This document shows, in pieces, positions 1 to 6,104 of a DNA stretch of 8,611 nucleotides. The DNA comes from an uncultured Clostridia bacterium. Lineage in GTDB: Bacteria; Bacillota; Clostridia; Oscillospirales; Acutalibacteraceae. The position numbers and the translations under genes are program-made. A model generated the notes under the pieces. The model did no database searches, was not told the origin of the DNA, and worked only from the letters and a program-made list of their open reading frames with translations. Location of the stretch: assembly GCA_945224895.1 (NCBI GenBank), contig CALYNW010000028.1:1-8611 (forward strand). The letters are read 5' to 3'. Every line of letters begins with the position of its first letter. The stretch's first letter is position 1.

Positions 1-734
1 GTAATGAACATTATAATTCCGTATGCTCTCAGCATTTTGAGGATTGTTTTTGAGAAAACCTGCTTAGTTTCGCTGAGGATATTTTTATGGTTATCCGGAA
101 GCTGAAGCTTGATGAAATTAACAATTTTTCTGTAATCCTTTGTAAAGAAAATCCAGGCAATTATTCCGATAACTACCGCAAGCAGAATAGACGGTACATT
201 TTTTGCAACATTGTAAATTCCACTGATACCGCTTGTAATACCGCTTGTAATTGACTGAGTGTTGATTCCCAAAGCAGATAAATCAAAATCATTAATAAGA
301 TTTCCGAAAAATTCTGTTACCTTATCGGAAACTGTTGTGTAAATACCGTCAGGCAGGAATTTAAGAGAATTTAAAATTTCTCTTTCAAGAGTAACCAGAA
401 ATGCAGGCAGGTCGTTTAACTGCTCTGAAAGATAGGAAACAAAGCTACCAACCTCTCTGACGATAGCACCGATAATCAGACCCACGGGAACAAGAATAAT
501 TGCTATAACAAAAAGTACAAGCAAAATTGACCAAAGCGTATGACATTTATTTTTTGTTTTTTTATCAAGCCATTTGAGCGGACGCTGGAGCAAAACGGCA
601 AAGAAAAACGAAAGCAGAAACGGAGCCGCAACCCCAAAGCAGTATTTAAAAAAAAGATAAATAAGAGCAAGAATAACTGCTGTATATGCAATATTTATAA
701 GTGTTGCCCTTCTTTTTTCAACCTTGCTGTTCAT
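1..734 (-). CDS. AI-2E family transporter, YtvI-like (partial, C-terminus outside window)
   Basis: This is the N-terminal 244 residues of an integral membrane protein read on the minus strand; the frame is still open at base 1. It starts MNSKVEKRRAT and shows hydrophobic segments at about residues 12-29, 32-50, 66-92 and 181-198, with a fifth beginning near 233. Between the third and fourth lies a long soluble stretch (about 95-180). This topology, and the phrase FFTKDYRKIVNFIK after the fourth segment, fit the AI-2E/PerM family, most likely the sporulation-associated YtvI branch of Firmicutes. Members are usually about 350 residues, so roughly 100 are missing. Substrate cannot be read from the sequence. 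The start at 734 is supported by an AAGGAAG ribosome binding site at 745-751, 10 bases upstream. A promoter lies at 769-797. The gene diverges from the ACT-hom-aspartokinase operon and has no obvious functional link to it. An exact 12-base duplication inside it encodes ITSGITSG. Confidence 0.8.
   Translation of the reverse strand, partial: MNSKVEKRRATLINIAYTAVILALIYLFFKYCFGVAAPFLLSFFFAVLLQRPLKWLDKKTKNKCHTLWSILLVLFVIAIILVPVGLIIGAIVREVGSFVSYLSEQLNDLPAFLVTLEREILNSLKFLPDGIYTTVSDKVTEFFGNLINDFDLSALGINTQSITSGITSGISGIYNVAKNVPSILLAVVIGIIAWIFFTKDYRKIVNFIKLQLPDNHKNILSETKQVFSKTILKMLRAYGIIMFI
227..250. repeat. Exact tandem duplication, 12 bp x 2
   Basis: The unit TACCGCTTGTAA occurs twice back to back at 227-238 and 239-250. 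It lies inside the YtvI-like gene, keeps the frame, and produces the tandem peptide ITSG-ITSG (about residues 162-169) in the soluble stretch before the fourth membrane segment. It is probably a simple replication-slippage duplication. Confidence 0.7.
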
Positions 735-768
735 AAAAACATAACTTCCTTTGAAAAACTTTGGTTAT

Positions 769-797
769 TTTATACATTATTTTAATTCAATGTGCAA
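769..797 (-). promoter_or_regulatory. Sigma-A-type promoter for the YtvI-like gene
   Basis: On the minus strand a -35 TTGCAC (797-792) is followed after exactly 17 bases by a -10 TATAAA (774-769). Transcription would start near 762 and leave a leader of roughly 28 bases before the ATG at 734, with the ribosome binding site at 745-751. A second, weaker pair (TTGATT, 17 bases, TAAAAT) overlaps it slightly upstream. Confidence 0.55.
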
Positions 798-846
798 TAT
801 TAATCAAGTAATTTTAATAGAATTCATAATTTTTTTTGATTTATAC

Positions 847-875
847 TTGATATATGAAAGCTTTTTTGTTAATAT
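847..875 (+). promoter_or_regulatory. Promoter for the ACT-hom-aspartokinase operon
   Basis: TTGATA (847-852) is followed after 17 bases by TAATAT (870-875). The -10 is preceded by TG plus one base (867-869), giving an extended -10 of the form TGTTAATAT. Transcription would start near 882, leaving about 45 bases of leader, too short for a T-box or lysine riboswitch. The -10 matches the consensus only moderately. The identical extended -10 string appears in the minus-strand promoter at 4445-4473. Confidence 0.45.
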
Positions 876-891
876 AAGTAAAGTGTTTCTC

Positions 892-907
892 ACAGTAAAA
901 CAACTGT
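892..907. promoter_or_regulatory. Inverted repeat in the operon leader (possible operator or small hairpin)
   Basis: ACAGT (892-896) and ACTGT (903-907) form a perfect 5-base inverted repeat separated by 6 bases. It lies just downstream of the predicted transcription start and 9 bases before the ribosome binding site of the HTH-ACT gene. It could be an operator for that protein or a weak leader hairpin. Five base pairs can occur by chance in AT-rich DNA, so this is only a candidate. Confidence 0.25.
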
Positions 908-928
908 ACGTCGTTGGAGGACAGTTTG

Positions 929-1360
929 ATGGATAAGATTAAGTATTATCTTGTTAATGCCAACATTCTTCCCGAGGTTTTTTCAAAGGTGATTAATGCA
1001 AAAAATCTTTTAGCATCGGGAGAGGCGGCTTCTGTCAGTCAGGCAGTGAGAATGGCGGGTATTTCAAGAAGTGCATACTATAAATATAAGGATGCAATAT
1101 TTGAGTATAACACTCAGGAAAGTGACGAAACTGCAACGATTAATGCTAAGCTAAAGGATAATGCAGGCGTTCTTTCTGCACTTATGAGTGAAATTTATAA
1201 GGCAGGAGCAAATGTTCTTTCCGTTAATCAAAGCGTACCCGTAAATTCAGTAGCTGATGTTTCGGTTACTGTCAGAATTGCCGAAATGAACATTTCCTCT
1301 GACGAGCTTGTTAATTTAATAAAAGTAATAGACGGTGTAACAGCCGTGTCTTTATCATAG
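929..1360 (+). CDS. HTH + ACT domain protein, PheB/UPF0735-like
   Basis: A 143-residue protein that resembles the PheB/UPF0735 ACT-domain family of Firmicutes. The N-terminal part carries the family phrase VINAKNLLASGEAASVSQAV. Residues about 34-55 (SVSQAVRMAGISRSAYYKYKD) look like a helix-turn-helix. Residues about 70-143 form one complete ACT domain with an intact ligand-loop motif DNAGVL (77-82). ACT domains bind amino acids, so the likely role is an amino-acid-sensing regulator or effector. The ligand is not visible, but threonine is a reasonable guess given the next gene. The start is ATG 929, 8 bases after GGAGG (916-920); an in-frame TTG at 914 lies upstream of that site and would overlap it. 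The TAG stop overlaps the AGGAGG of hom, so the two genes are probably translationally coupled. No enzymatic motif is present, so the older chorismate mutase label sometimes given to PheB is not supported here. Confidence 0.8.
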   Translation: MDKIKYYLVNANILPEVFSKVINAKNLLASGEAASVSQAVRMAGISRSAYYKYKDAIFEYNTQESDETATINAKLKDNAGVLSALMSEIYKAGANVLSVNQSVPVNSVADVSVTVRIAEMNISSDELVNLIKVIDGVTAVSLS

Positions 1361-1371
1361 GAGGTATATAT

Positions 1372-2589
1372 ATGAAGGTTGCCGTAATGGGCTACGGAAC
1401 TGTTGGTTCCGGTGTTGTTGAGGTAATTGAAAAGCACAGTAATTCCATTCCAATAAAAACAGGCGGAAAAGCATTAGAGGTTTCACGTATCCTTGATTTG
1501 CGTGATTTCCCTGATGATCCCCATAAGGATTTATTTACAAAGGATTTTAACGATATTTTAAATGATGATGAAATCAAAATTGTTGCCGAAACAATGGGAG
1601 GTGTAAATCCTGCTTTTGATTTTACAATGAAGCTTCTCAAAGCAGGAAAAAGTGTTGTAACCTCTAATAAGGAGCTTGTGGCTCAAAGAGGGCTGGAGCT
1701 TCTTCAGGCTGCAGAGGAAAATGGTGCAAATTATCTTTTTGAGGCATCTGTCGGTGGCGGTATTCCTATCATCCGTCCTCTTACTCAGTGTCTTGCCGCT
1801 AATAATATCGAGGGCATTGCAGGTATTTTGAATGGTACAACAAACTTTATTCTTACTATGATGATTGAAGAGGGTATGTCCTTTGAGGAGGCTCTTAAAA
1901 TTGCTCAGGAAAAGGGCTATGCTGAGAAGGACCCCACAGCAGATATTGAAGGTCACGATGCCTGCCGTAAGGTTTGTATTCTTGCATCTCTTGCATTCGG
2001 TAAGCACGTATATCCTAATCAGGTTGAAACAGAGGGTATTACAAATATCACCCTTGAAGATGTTTCTTATATAAACTCAGCAGGCGGTGTAATTAAGCTT
2101 TTAGGTCAGATTATTTATATTAATGATGACGAAATTGCGGCTTTTGTCAGCCCTGCTGTTGTATATAACGGTTCTCAGCTTGCTTCGGTTAAGGATGTAT
2201 TTAATGCCATTCTTGTAAGAGGCGACGCAGTTGGTGACGTTTGCTTCTACGGACCGGGTGCCGGAAAGCTTCCGACCGCATCGGCTGTTGTTGCAGATAT
2301 TATTGACTGTGCAAAGCATACCGAAAGAAAGAAAATCTTTGGCTGGGGCGAAGGTGCAGAGGATTATGTTGTTGATTATAAGAGCAGTATAAAAATGCCT
2401 TTCTATGTTCGTGCAAAGGCAAGCTGTACGAAAATCAATTCTATTTTTGATGAGGTAAAATATCTTTCAAGACAGGGACAGCCGTCAGATGAGGTTGCGT
2501 TTATTACAGATATTATGACCGAAAATGAGCTTAACGAAAAGCTTTCGGGAATAGATGTTATCAACACAATAAAAGTTACAAACTATTAA
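1372..2589 (+). CDS. hom: Homoserine dehydrogenase (EC 1.1.1.3)
   Basis: Reduces aspartate semialdehyde to homoserine with NAD(P)H in the cytoplasm, the branch point towards threonine and methionine. The 405-residue protein has an N-terminal Rossmann fold with GYGTVGSG (7-14), the SNKELVA segment (98-104, Lys100), the GILNGTTNFIL signature (151-161), and GYAEKDPTADIEGHDACRK (182-200). That last segment supplies Glu185, Asp196 and Lys200 with the spacing of the catalytic residues in the yeast enzyme. GPGAGKLPTASAVVADI (294-310) closes the catalytic part. The C-terminal ACT region (about 343-405) is short. It keeps the first strand (FYVRAKA) and the last helix and strand, but the usual D-x-P-G-V-L ligand loop reads SCTKINS and the second strand seems missing, so threonine feedback may be altered. 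ATG 1372 follows AGGAGG (1359-1364) by 7 bases. The gene sits 18 bases before the aspartokinase gene, the first enzyme of the same pathway. Confidence 0.95.
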   Translation: MKVAVMGYGTVGSGVVEVIEKHSNSIPIKTGGKALEVSRILDLRDFPDDPHKDLFTKDFNDILNDDEIKIVAETMGGVNPAFDFTMKLLKAGKSVVTSNKELVAQRGLELLQAAEENGANYLFEASVGGGIPIIRPLTQCLAANNIEGIAGILNGTTNFILTMMIEEGMSFEEALKIAQEKGYAEKDPTADIEGHDACRKVCILASLAFGKHVYPNQVETEGITNITLEDVSYINSAGGVIKLLGQIIYINDDEIAAFVSPAVVYNGSQLASVKDVFNAILVRGDAVGDVCFYGPGAGKLPTASAVVADIIDCAKHTERKKIFGWGEGAEDYVVDYKSSIKMPFYVRAKASCTKINSIFDEVKYLSRQGQPSDEVAFITDIMTENELNEKLSGIDVINTIKVTNY

Positions 2590-2607
2590 TCGGAGGATTA
2601 CAGACAT

Positions 2608-3810
2608 ATGGGACTTATTGTTCAAAAGTTCGGCGGTTCATCTGTTGCAGATGCCGAACGAGTTATGAATGTTGCCCGTATCGTAACGGATACTTATAAG
2701 CAGGGCAATGATGTAGTCGTAGTTGTTTCCGCACAGGGCGATACAACCGACGACCTAATTGAAAAGGCAAATGAAATTAATCCAAAGGCTGCCAAAAGAG
2801 AAATGGACCAGCTTCTTGCAGCAGGTGAGCAGATTTCTATTTCACTTCTTGCAATGGCTATCGAAAGCTTGGGCTATCCCGTTATCAGTCTTTTAGGCTG
2901 GCAGGCAGGCTTTAATACTAATTCTATTTACGGCTCTGCAAGAATAAAGAATATTAAGCCAAACAGACTTCAGGCTGAAATTGCAAAGCGTAATATTGTT
3001 GTAGTCGCAGGATTTCAGGGTATTAACCGCTATGACGATTTGACAACTCTTGGCAGAGGTGGTTCTGATACATCTGCAGTTGCCATTGCGGCGGCTCTTA
3101 AGGCTGACAAATGTCAGATTTTTACAGATGTTGAGGGTGTTTATACTGCTGATCCGAGAAAGGTTGAAAATGCTAAGAAGCTTAAAGAAATAACATATGA
3201 TGAAATGCTTGAGCTTGCAACTCTTGGTGCTCAGGTGCTTAATAACCGTTCAGTAGAAATGGCTAAAAAATACGGAGTAGAGCTTGAGGTTCTCTCATCA
3301 CTTAATCCCATTCCGGGTACAATCGTTAAGGAGGTAGCAAAAATGGAAAAAATGTTAATCAGAGGTGTTACTAAGGATAAGGACGTTGCACTTGTTTCTA
3401 TATTAAATTTACAGGATACTCCCGGTATTGCTTTCAAAATTTTCTCAAAGCTGTCATCAAAGAATATAAACGTTGATATTATTCTTCAGTCCTTCGGACG
3501 TGACGGCACAAAGGATATCGTTTTCACAGTAAGCAAGGATAACGGTCCTGTTGCAGTTGAACTTCTTGAAGGTATGCTTGACGATTGCAAAATCGTATGC
3601 AATACTGAGGTTGCAAAGGTTTCTATCGTTGGTGCCGGTATGGAATCTCATCCGGGCACAGCATCAAAGATGTTTGAAGCACTTTATGAAAGCAATATTA
3701 ATATTCAGATGATTTCAACATCTGAAATTAAGATTTCAGTAATTATTGATGCTGAATCTGCTGATAGAGCGGTAGCAGCAGTTCATAAAGCTTTTATACC
3801 AAACGACTGA
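2608..3810 (+). CDS. lysC: Aspartokinase, alpha subunit/full-length (EC 2.7.2.4)
   Basis: Phosphorylates aspartate to aspartyl phosphate, the first step towards lysine, threonine, methionine and diaminopimelate. The 400-residue protein has an amino-acid kinase domain (about 1-245) with KFGGSSV (7-13), the LGRGGSDTSAVAIA segment (148-161) and FTDVEGVYTADPR (172-184). It is followed by two ACT domains (about 260-330 and 335-400). The C-terminal ACT keeps the QMISTSEIKISVII strand (367-380), which in this class takes part in feedback binding of lysine or of lysine plus threonine; I cannot tell which. The length is close to the 408 residues of B. subtilis aspartokinase II. The start ATG 2608 follows GGAGG (2592-2596) by 11 bases. 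An internal ribosome binding site and ATG at codon 246 should also give a separate ACT-only beta subunit. It is the last gene of its operon, closed by the terminator at 3817-3855. The symbol lysC is by analogy; dapG or yclM types cannot be strictly excluded. Confidence 0.95.
   Translation: MGLIVQKFGGSSVADAERVMNVARIVTDTYKQGNDVVVVVSAQGDTTDDLIEKANEINPKAAKREMDQLLAAGEQISISLLAMAIESLGYPVISLLGWQAGFNTNSIYGSARIKNIKPNRLQAEIAKRNIVVVAGFQGINRYDDLTTLGRGGSDTSAVAIAAALKADKCQIFTDVEGVYTADPRKVENAKKLKEITYDEMLELATLGAQVLNNRSVEMAKKYGVELEVLSSLNPIPGTIVKEVAKMEKMLIRGVTKDKDVALVSILNLQDTPGIAFKIFSKLSSKNINVDIILQSFGRDGTKDIVFTVSKDNGPVAVELLEGMLDDCKIVCNTEVAKVSIVGAGMESHPGTASKMFEALYESNINIQMISTSEIKISVIIDAESADRAVAAVHKAFIPND
3343..3810 (+). 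CDS. lysC: Aspartokinase beta subunit from internal in-frame start
   Basis: Inside the aspartokinase gene a full AAGGAGG (3328-3334) sits 8 bases before an in-frame ATG at 3343, which is codon 246 of the large product. Starting there gives a 155-residue protein made of the two ACT domains alone. In B. subtilis aspartokinase II the beta subunit likewise starts at residue 246 (408-residue alpha, 163-residue beta) by internal initiation, and alpha and beta assemble into the regulated enzyme. The ribosome binding site here is as strong as any in the window and falls exactly at the kinase/ACT linker. Production of the product is inferred from sequence and from the known case. A second ATG three codons further on (3352) is a poorer fit in spacing. 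Confidence 0.75.
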   Translation: MEKMLIRGVTKDKDVALVSILNLQDTPGIAFKIFSKLSSKNINVDIILQSFGRDGTKDIVFTVSKDNGPVAVELLEGMLDDCKIVCNTEVAKVSIVGAGMESHPGTASKMFEALYESNINIQMISTSEIKISVIIDAESADRAVAAVHKAFIPND

Positions 3811-3816
3811 TTTTAT

Positions 3817-3855
3817 AAAAAAATGACCTGTTGAAATTCAACAGGTTATTTTTTT
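3817..3855. terminator. Bidirectional intrinsic terminator between convergent genes
   Basis: A perfect 10-base-pair stem, ACCTGTTGAA (3826-3835) with TTCAACAGGT (3837-3846), separated by a single base, so the real loop would open to about 3-5 bases. It is followed by a run of seven T (3849-3855) and preceded by a run of seven A (3817-3823). It can therefore stop the aspartokinase operon on the plus strand and the DUF4364 gene on the minus strand. The T run overlaps the TAA stop codon of the DUF4364 gene (3854-3856). Confidence 0.9.
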
Positions 3856-4420
3856 ACTCAAATATTGAATTAATTAGGTTTTCGTAAACCTCGGCAGGAT
3901 GGGTTTGAAATTTATCTCTTATGACCTCTGCCTGTGCTTCTGTGGGCACGTAAAGTGACAGCACCATAAAGTCCGAATTTTTGTCGCTGACATGCATAGT
4001 TACCTTAAAGCCGTTGCTTTTCTTAGCAATTTCGACCTTGTTTTCTTTTTTATTGATTTCGTACTTTACTGTTTTTCTGACAAGCTCAACCGCTTTTTCT
4101 CTAATAGTTATGGGCAAATCGTTTTCAACTATATCAACAGAATATCTGCATTCGTCGCTGATATGAAGAAAACCGTTTTCATCTTCAGTAAAATTTCCCA
4201 TTTTTATCATTTTGCTGATTGCATTTGATATTTCGAAATAATTTGCGATTTTTCCCTCTACAAGAGAATCAACAATATTTTTTGCCGTAATTTTTTCGCT
4301 GCAGTTGGCAAGAATATAACAGGATAGAATTTCAATAGATGTGATTGACCTTAAACCACCATCCTCTATCCCTGCGGTAAAAGCGTCAAATTGAAGTGCA
4401 GGGTTAAATTCCTTATCCAC
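3854..4420 (-). CDS. DUF4364 family protein (winged-helix-like, function unknown)
   Basis: A 188-residue soluble protein without signal peptide or membrane segment. The central part (about 22-125) resembles the DUF4364 family of Clostridia. It has a hydrophobic helix SIEILSCYILANC (28-40), then ITAKNIVDSLVEGKIANYFEISNAISKMIKMGNF (44-77), which has the look of a winged-helix DNA-binding fold, then ENGFLHIS as a possible wing, then ENDLPITIREKAVELV. The C-terminal 60 residues read as alternating strands and a final helix. Function is unknown; a transcription-regulator-like role is inference. Start choice: a GTG at 4429 would extend the frame by three codons, but it abuts the AAGAAGG ribosome binding site (4429-4435). 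The GTG at 4420 sits 8 bases after that site and fits the predicted transcription start near 4438. The gene diverges from the DUF1858-trmK operon and converges on the aspartokinase operon. Confidence 0.75.
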   Translation of the reverse strand: MDKEFNPALQFDAFTAGIEDGGLRSITSIEILSCYILANCSEKITAKNIVDSLVEGKIANYFEISNAISKMIKMGNFTEDENGFLHISDECRYSVDIVENDLPITIREKAVELVRKTVKYEINKKENKVEIAKKSNGFKVTMHVSDKNSDFMVLSLYVPTEAQAEVIRDKFQTHPAEVYENLINSIFE

Positions 4421-4444
4421 GTAAATCACCTTCTTTGATAAAAT

Positions 4445-4473
4445 ATATTAACATATTTTAATCTCACTTGCAA
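4445..4473 (-). promoter_or_regulatory. Promoter for the DUF4364 gene
   Basis: On the minus strand TTGCAA (4473-4468) is followed after 17 bases by TAATAT (4450-4445). A TG plus one base (4453-4451) just before the -10 makes it an extended -10. The start of transcription would be near 4438, giving a leader of about 18 bases before GTG 4420. The -35 hexamer is the same bases as the -35 of the opposite promoter. Confidence 0.55.
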
Positions 4474-4496
4474 TAAGAGATTATTTGTGTTATAAA
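4468..4496 (+). promoter_or_regulatory. Promoter for the DUF1858-trmK-nif3-rqcH-ispDF operon
   Basis: TTGCAA (4468-4473) is followed after 17 bases by TATAAA (4491-4496). TG plus one base (4488-4490) gives an extended -10. Transcription would start near 4503, 27 bases before the DUF1858 ATG. TTGCAA is its own reverse complement and appears to serve both divergent promoters. Confidence 0.65.
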
Positions 4497-4529
4497 TATC
4501 TTAAAATGATGTTTAAAGGAGATTTTATT

Positions 4530-4727
4530 ATGGAAATCACAAAGGATTCAATAATCGGAGACGTTCTTGACAATTATCCGGACACTGCTCCGCTTTTTCT
4601 TGAGATAGGTATGCACTGTCTTGGTTGTCCTGCGTCAAGAGGTGAATCGATAGCTGACGCCTGCATAGTTCACGGTACAGACGCTGATGAGCTTGTTGAA
4701 AAGCTTAACGCTCATATCGGTGCCTGA
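4530..4727 (+). CDS. DUF1858 domain protein, redox-disulfide type
   Basis: A 65-residue single-domain protein matching the DUF1858 / hybrid-cluster-protein-associated redox disulfide family. The start MEITKDSIIGDVLDNYPDTAPLF and the motif GMHCLGCP (27-34) are typical. Cys30 and Cys33 form a CxxC pair, and Cys45 is a third cysteine. In other proteins the domain sits at the N-terminus of ScdA/RIC-type iron-sulfur repair proteins or stands alone near hybrid cluster protein. Its exact chemistry is not settled; thiol-disulfide or metal binding is the usual inference. ATG 4530 follows AAAGGAG (4515-4521) by 8 bases. An upstream frame extension to 4485 lies before that site and overlaps the -10, so it is not the start. 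The stop overlaps the trmK start (TGATG), so the two are translationally coupled. Confidence 0.85.
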   Translation: MEITKDSIIGDVLDNYPDTAPLFLEIGMHCLGCPASRGESIADACIVHGTDADELVEKLNAHIGA

Positions 4728-5359
4728 TGCAGAAATTGTCAATAAGACTATCATCAGTAGCAGCTCTTGTTAAGCAGGATGCTGCTATTGCTGATATTGG
4801 CACAGACCACGGTTATATTCCTGTCTATCTTGCCGAGAAGAAGGTTATAAAAAGTGCTGTTGCCTCGGATATAAATGAGGGACCTTTAAATTCCTGTATA
4901 TCTCTTGTTAAAGAAAAGGGATTTGAAAATATAATAAGAACAAAGCTTTCAAACGGGCTTGACAGTCTTGACGAAAATGATTTTGATACAATCATTATTG
5001 CAGGAATGGGCGGAGAACTTATTTCTGATATTCTTTCACGTCACAGCTATGTTAAGGATAAGCATATTATTCTTCAGCCTATGACTCATCCTGAAGTGGC
5101 AAGAAAATTTCTTTATGATAACGGATTTGAAATAAAAAACGATATCATAGTTAAAGACGGCAGGCATTATTATAATGTCTTTGACGCATATTATACCGGT
5201 AAAATAATACCTAAAAGCAGAGTGGATTATTTTATCGGAAATATAAGGGATTTTTCTAATAAGGAATATTTTGAACATCTGCTTAATTACTTTAAAAATA
5301 AATCAAAATCAGGTGAGGATTATTCAGATATAATTTCAGCCTTGGAGATAATTATATGA
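4727..5359 (+). CDS. trmK: tRNA (adenine(22)-N1)-methyltransferase TrmK
   Basis: Methylates N1 of adenine 22 in the D-loop of certain tRNAs using S-adenosylmethionine; the Bacillus counterpart is YqfN/TrmK. The 210-residue protein starts QKLSIRLSSVAALV. It then shows the SAM-binding motif ADIGTDHGY (22-30), the acidic residue after the second strand (Asp48, ASDIN), the IAGMGGELI motif (91-99) and the ILQPM motif (115-119). The C-terminal part (about 160-210) is helical and probably contacts tRNA. Length is a little below the roughly 230 of Bacillus. The start shares one base with the DUF1858 stop and has no strong ribosome binding site of its own, so it depends on coupling. The stop overlaps the nif3 start (ATGA). 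Adjacency of trmK and a Nif3-like gene is conserved in Firmicutes (yqfN-yqfO). Confidence 0.92.
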   Translation: MQKLSIRLSSVAALVKQDAAIADIGTDHGYIPVYLAEKKVIKSAVASDINEGPLNSCISLVKEKGFENIIRTKLSNGLDSLDENDFDTIIIAGMGGELISDILSRHSYVKDKHIILQPMTHPEVARKFLYDNGFEIKNDIIVKDGRHYYNVFDAYYTGKIIPKSRVDYFIGNIRDFSNKEYFEHLLNYFKNKSKSGEDYSDIISALEIII

Positions 5360-6102
5360 CAACAGTTAAAGATATATTTGATTACATAGATAAAATTGCA
5401 CCTTATGACAATGCAGAGACTTGGGATAACACAGGCTTTCTTGTAGGCAGTATAGATAAAGAGGTTAGACGGGTAGTTATGAGCCTTGACCCTTGCAGAA
5501 AGGCAGTGAATTTTGCCAAGTGTGTGGAAGCAGATTTGCTATTGACTCATCACCCTATAATATTCAGTCCGTTAAAAAAGATTGAGGCTGATACTGCCCT
5601 TTATGATCTTATCAATTCCGACATTGCTTCAATAAGTGCACATACATCATTTGATAAAGCAATAGGCGGTATCAATGATAATCTTGCCGAACTTTTGAAT
5701 CTAAAAAATACAAGACACATCGACGGCACTATGCTTGTTGTGGGTGATTTGGAGGAGGAAATGAGCATTGACGATTTTGCAATTTATGTTGCGGAAATTC
5801 TCGGTACTCACGGACTCAGATACACAGATACTGAAAAGATTATTAGGCGTGTTGCAGTAGGCGGTGGCGGTTGCAGTGAGTATATGGCAGATGCTATGGA
5901 AAATGCCGACTGCTTTGTTACAGGCGAAATAAAGTATCACGAAATGCTTGATGCTTATGAAATCGGCTATGCAGTTATTTCTGCCGGTCACTTTGAAACG
6001 GAGAATGTTCCGTTTTTAACGCTTAAAGAAAGACTTGAACAGGCTTTTGCAGATGTGGAATTTTTAATTGCACCTGTTGAAAATCCTGTTTCCGAAATAT
6101 AA
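5356..6102 (+). CDS. Nif3-like dinuclear metal center hexameric protein
   Basis: Member of the Nif3/YbgI/YqfO family (also annotated GTP cyclohydrolase 1 type 2). The 248-residue protein has LLLTHHPIIF (61-70) with His65 and His66, SAHTSFD (94-100) with Asp100, TGEIKYHE (189-196), and GHFETE (211-216) with His212 and Glu216. These match the metal ligands of E. coli YbgI (two His, Asp, His, Glu) in order and spacing. Length matches YbgI (247). The PII-like insert that lengthens Bacillus YqfO to about 370 residues is absent. The physiological substrate in bacteria is not firmly known, and the GTP cyclohydrolase label should not be taken as proven. The start overlaps the trmK stop by four bases (ATGA), and GGAG (5344-5347) lies 8 bases upstream. 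The rqcH start follows two bases after the stop. Confidence 0.92.
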   Translation: MTTVKDIFDYIDKIAPYDNAETWDNTGFLVGSIDKEVRRVVMSLDPCRKAVNFAKCVEADLLLTHHPIIFSPLKKIEADTALYDLINSDIASISAHTSFDKAIGGINDNLAELLNLKNTRHIDGTMLVVGDLEEEMSIDDFAIYVAEILGTHGLRYTDTEKIIRRVAVGGGGCSEYMADAMENADCFVTGEIKYHEMLDAYEIGYAVISAGHFETENVPFLTLKERLEQAFADVEFLIAPVENPVSEI

Positions 6103-6104
6103 TT

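Noticed and set aside
876..928. Possible lysine riboswitch or T-box before the aspartate-family operon
   Set aside because: Only about 45 bases lie between the predicted transcription start and the first gene, with a single 5-bp inverted repeat. That is far too short for either element, and no T-box sequence is seen.
914..928. Upstream TTG start for the HTH-ACT gene
   Set aside because: The TTG overlaps the GGAGG at 916-920; the ATG at 929 has ideal 8-base spacing to that site.
540..936. Small plus-strand frames at 540-785 and 751-936
   Set aside because: The first is antisense to the YtvI-like gene. The second covers the AT-rich divergent intergenic region and runs into the HTH-ACT start. 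Neither has a ribosome binding site or a recognisable protein.
4485..4529. Upstream in-frame extension of the DUF1858 gene
   Set aside because: It overlaps the predicted -10 element and lies before the AAAGGAG at 4515-4521; family members begin at the MEITKD position.
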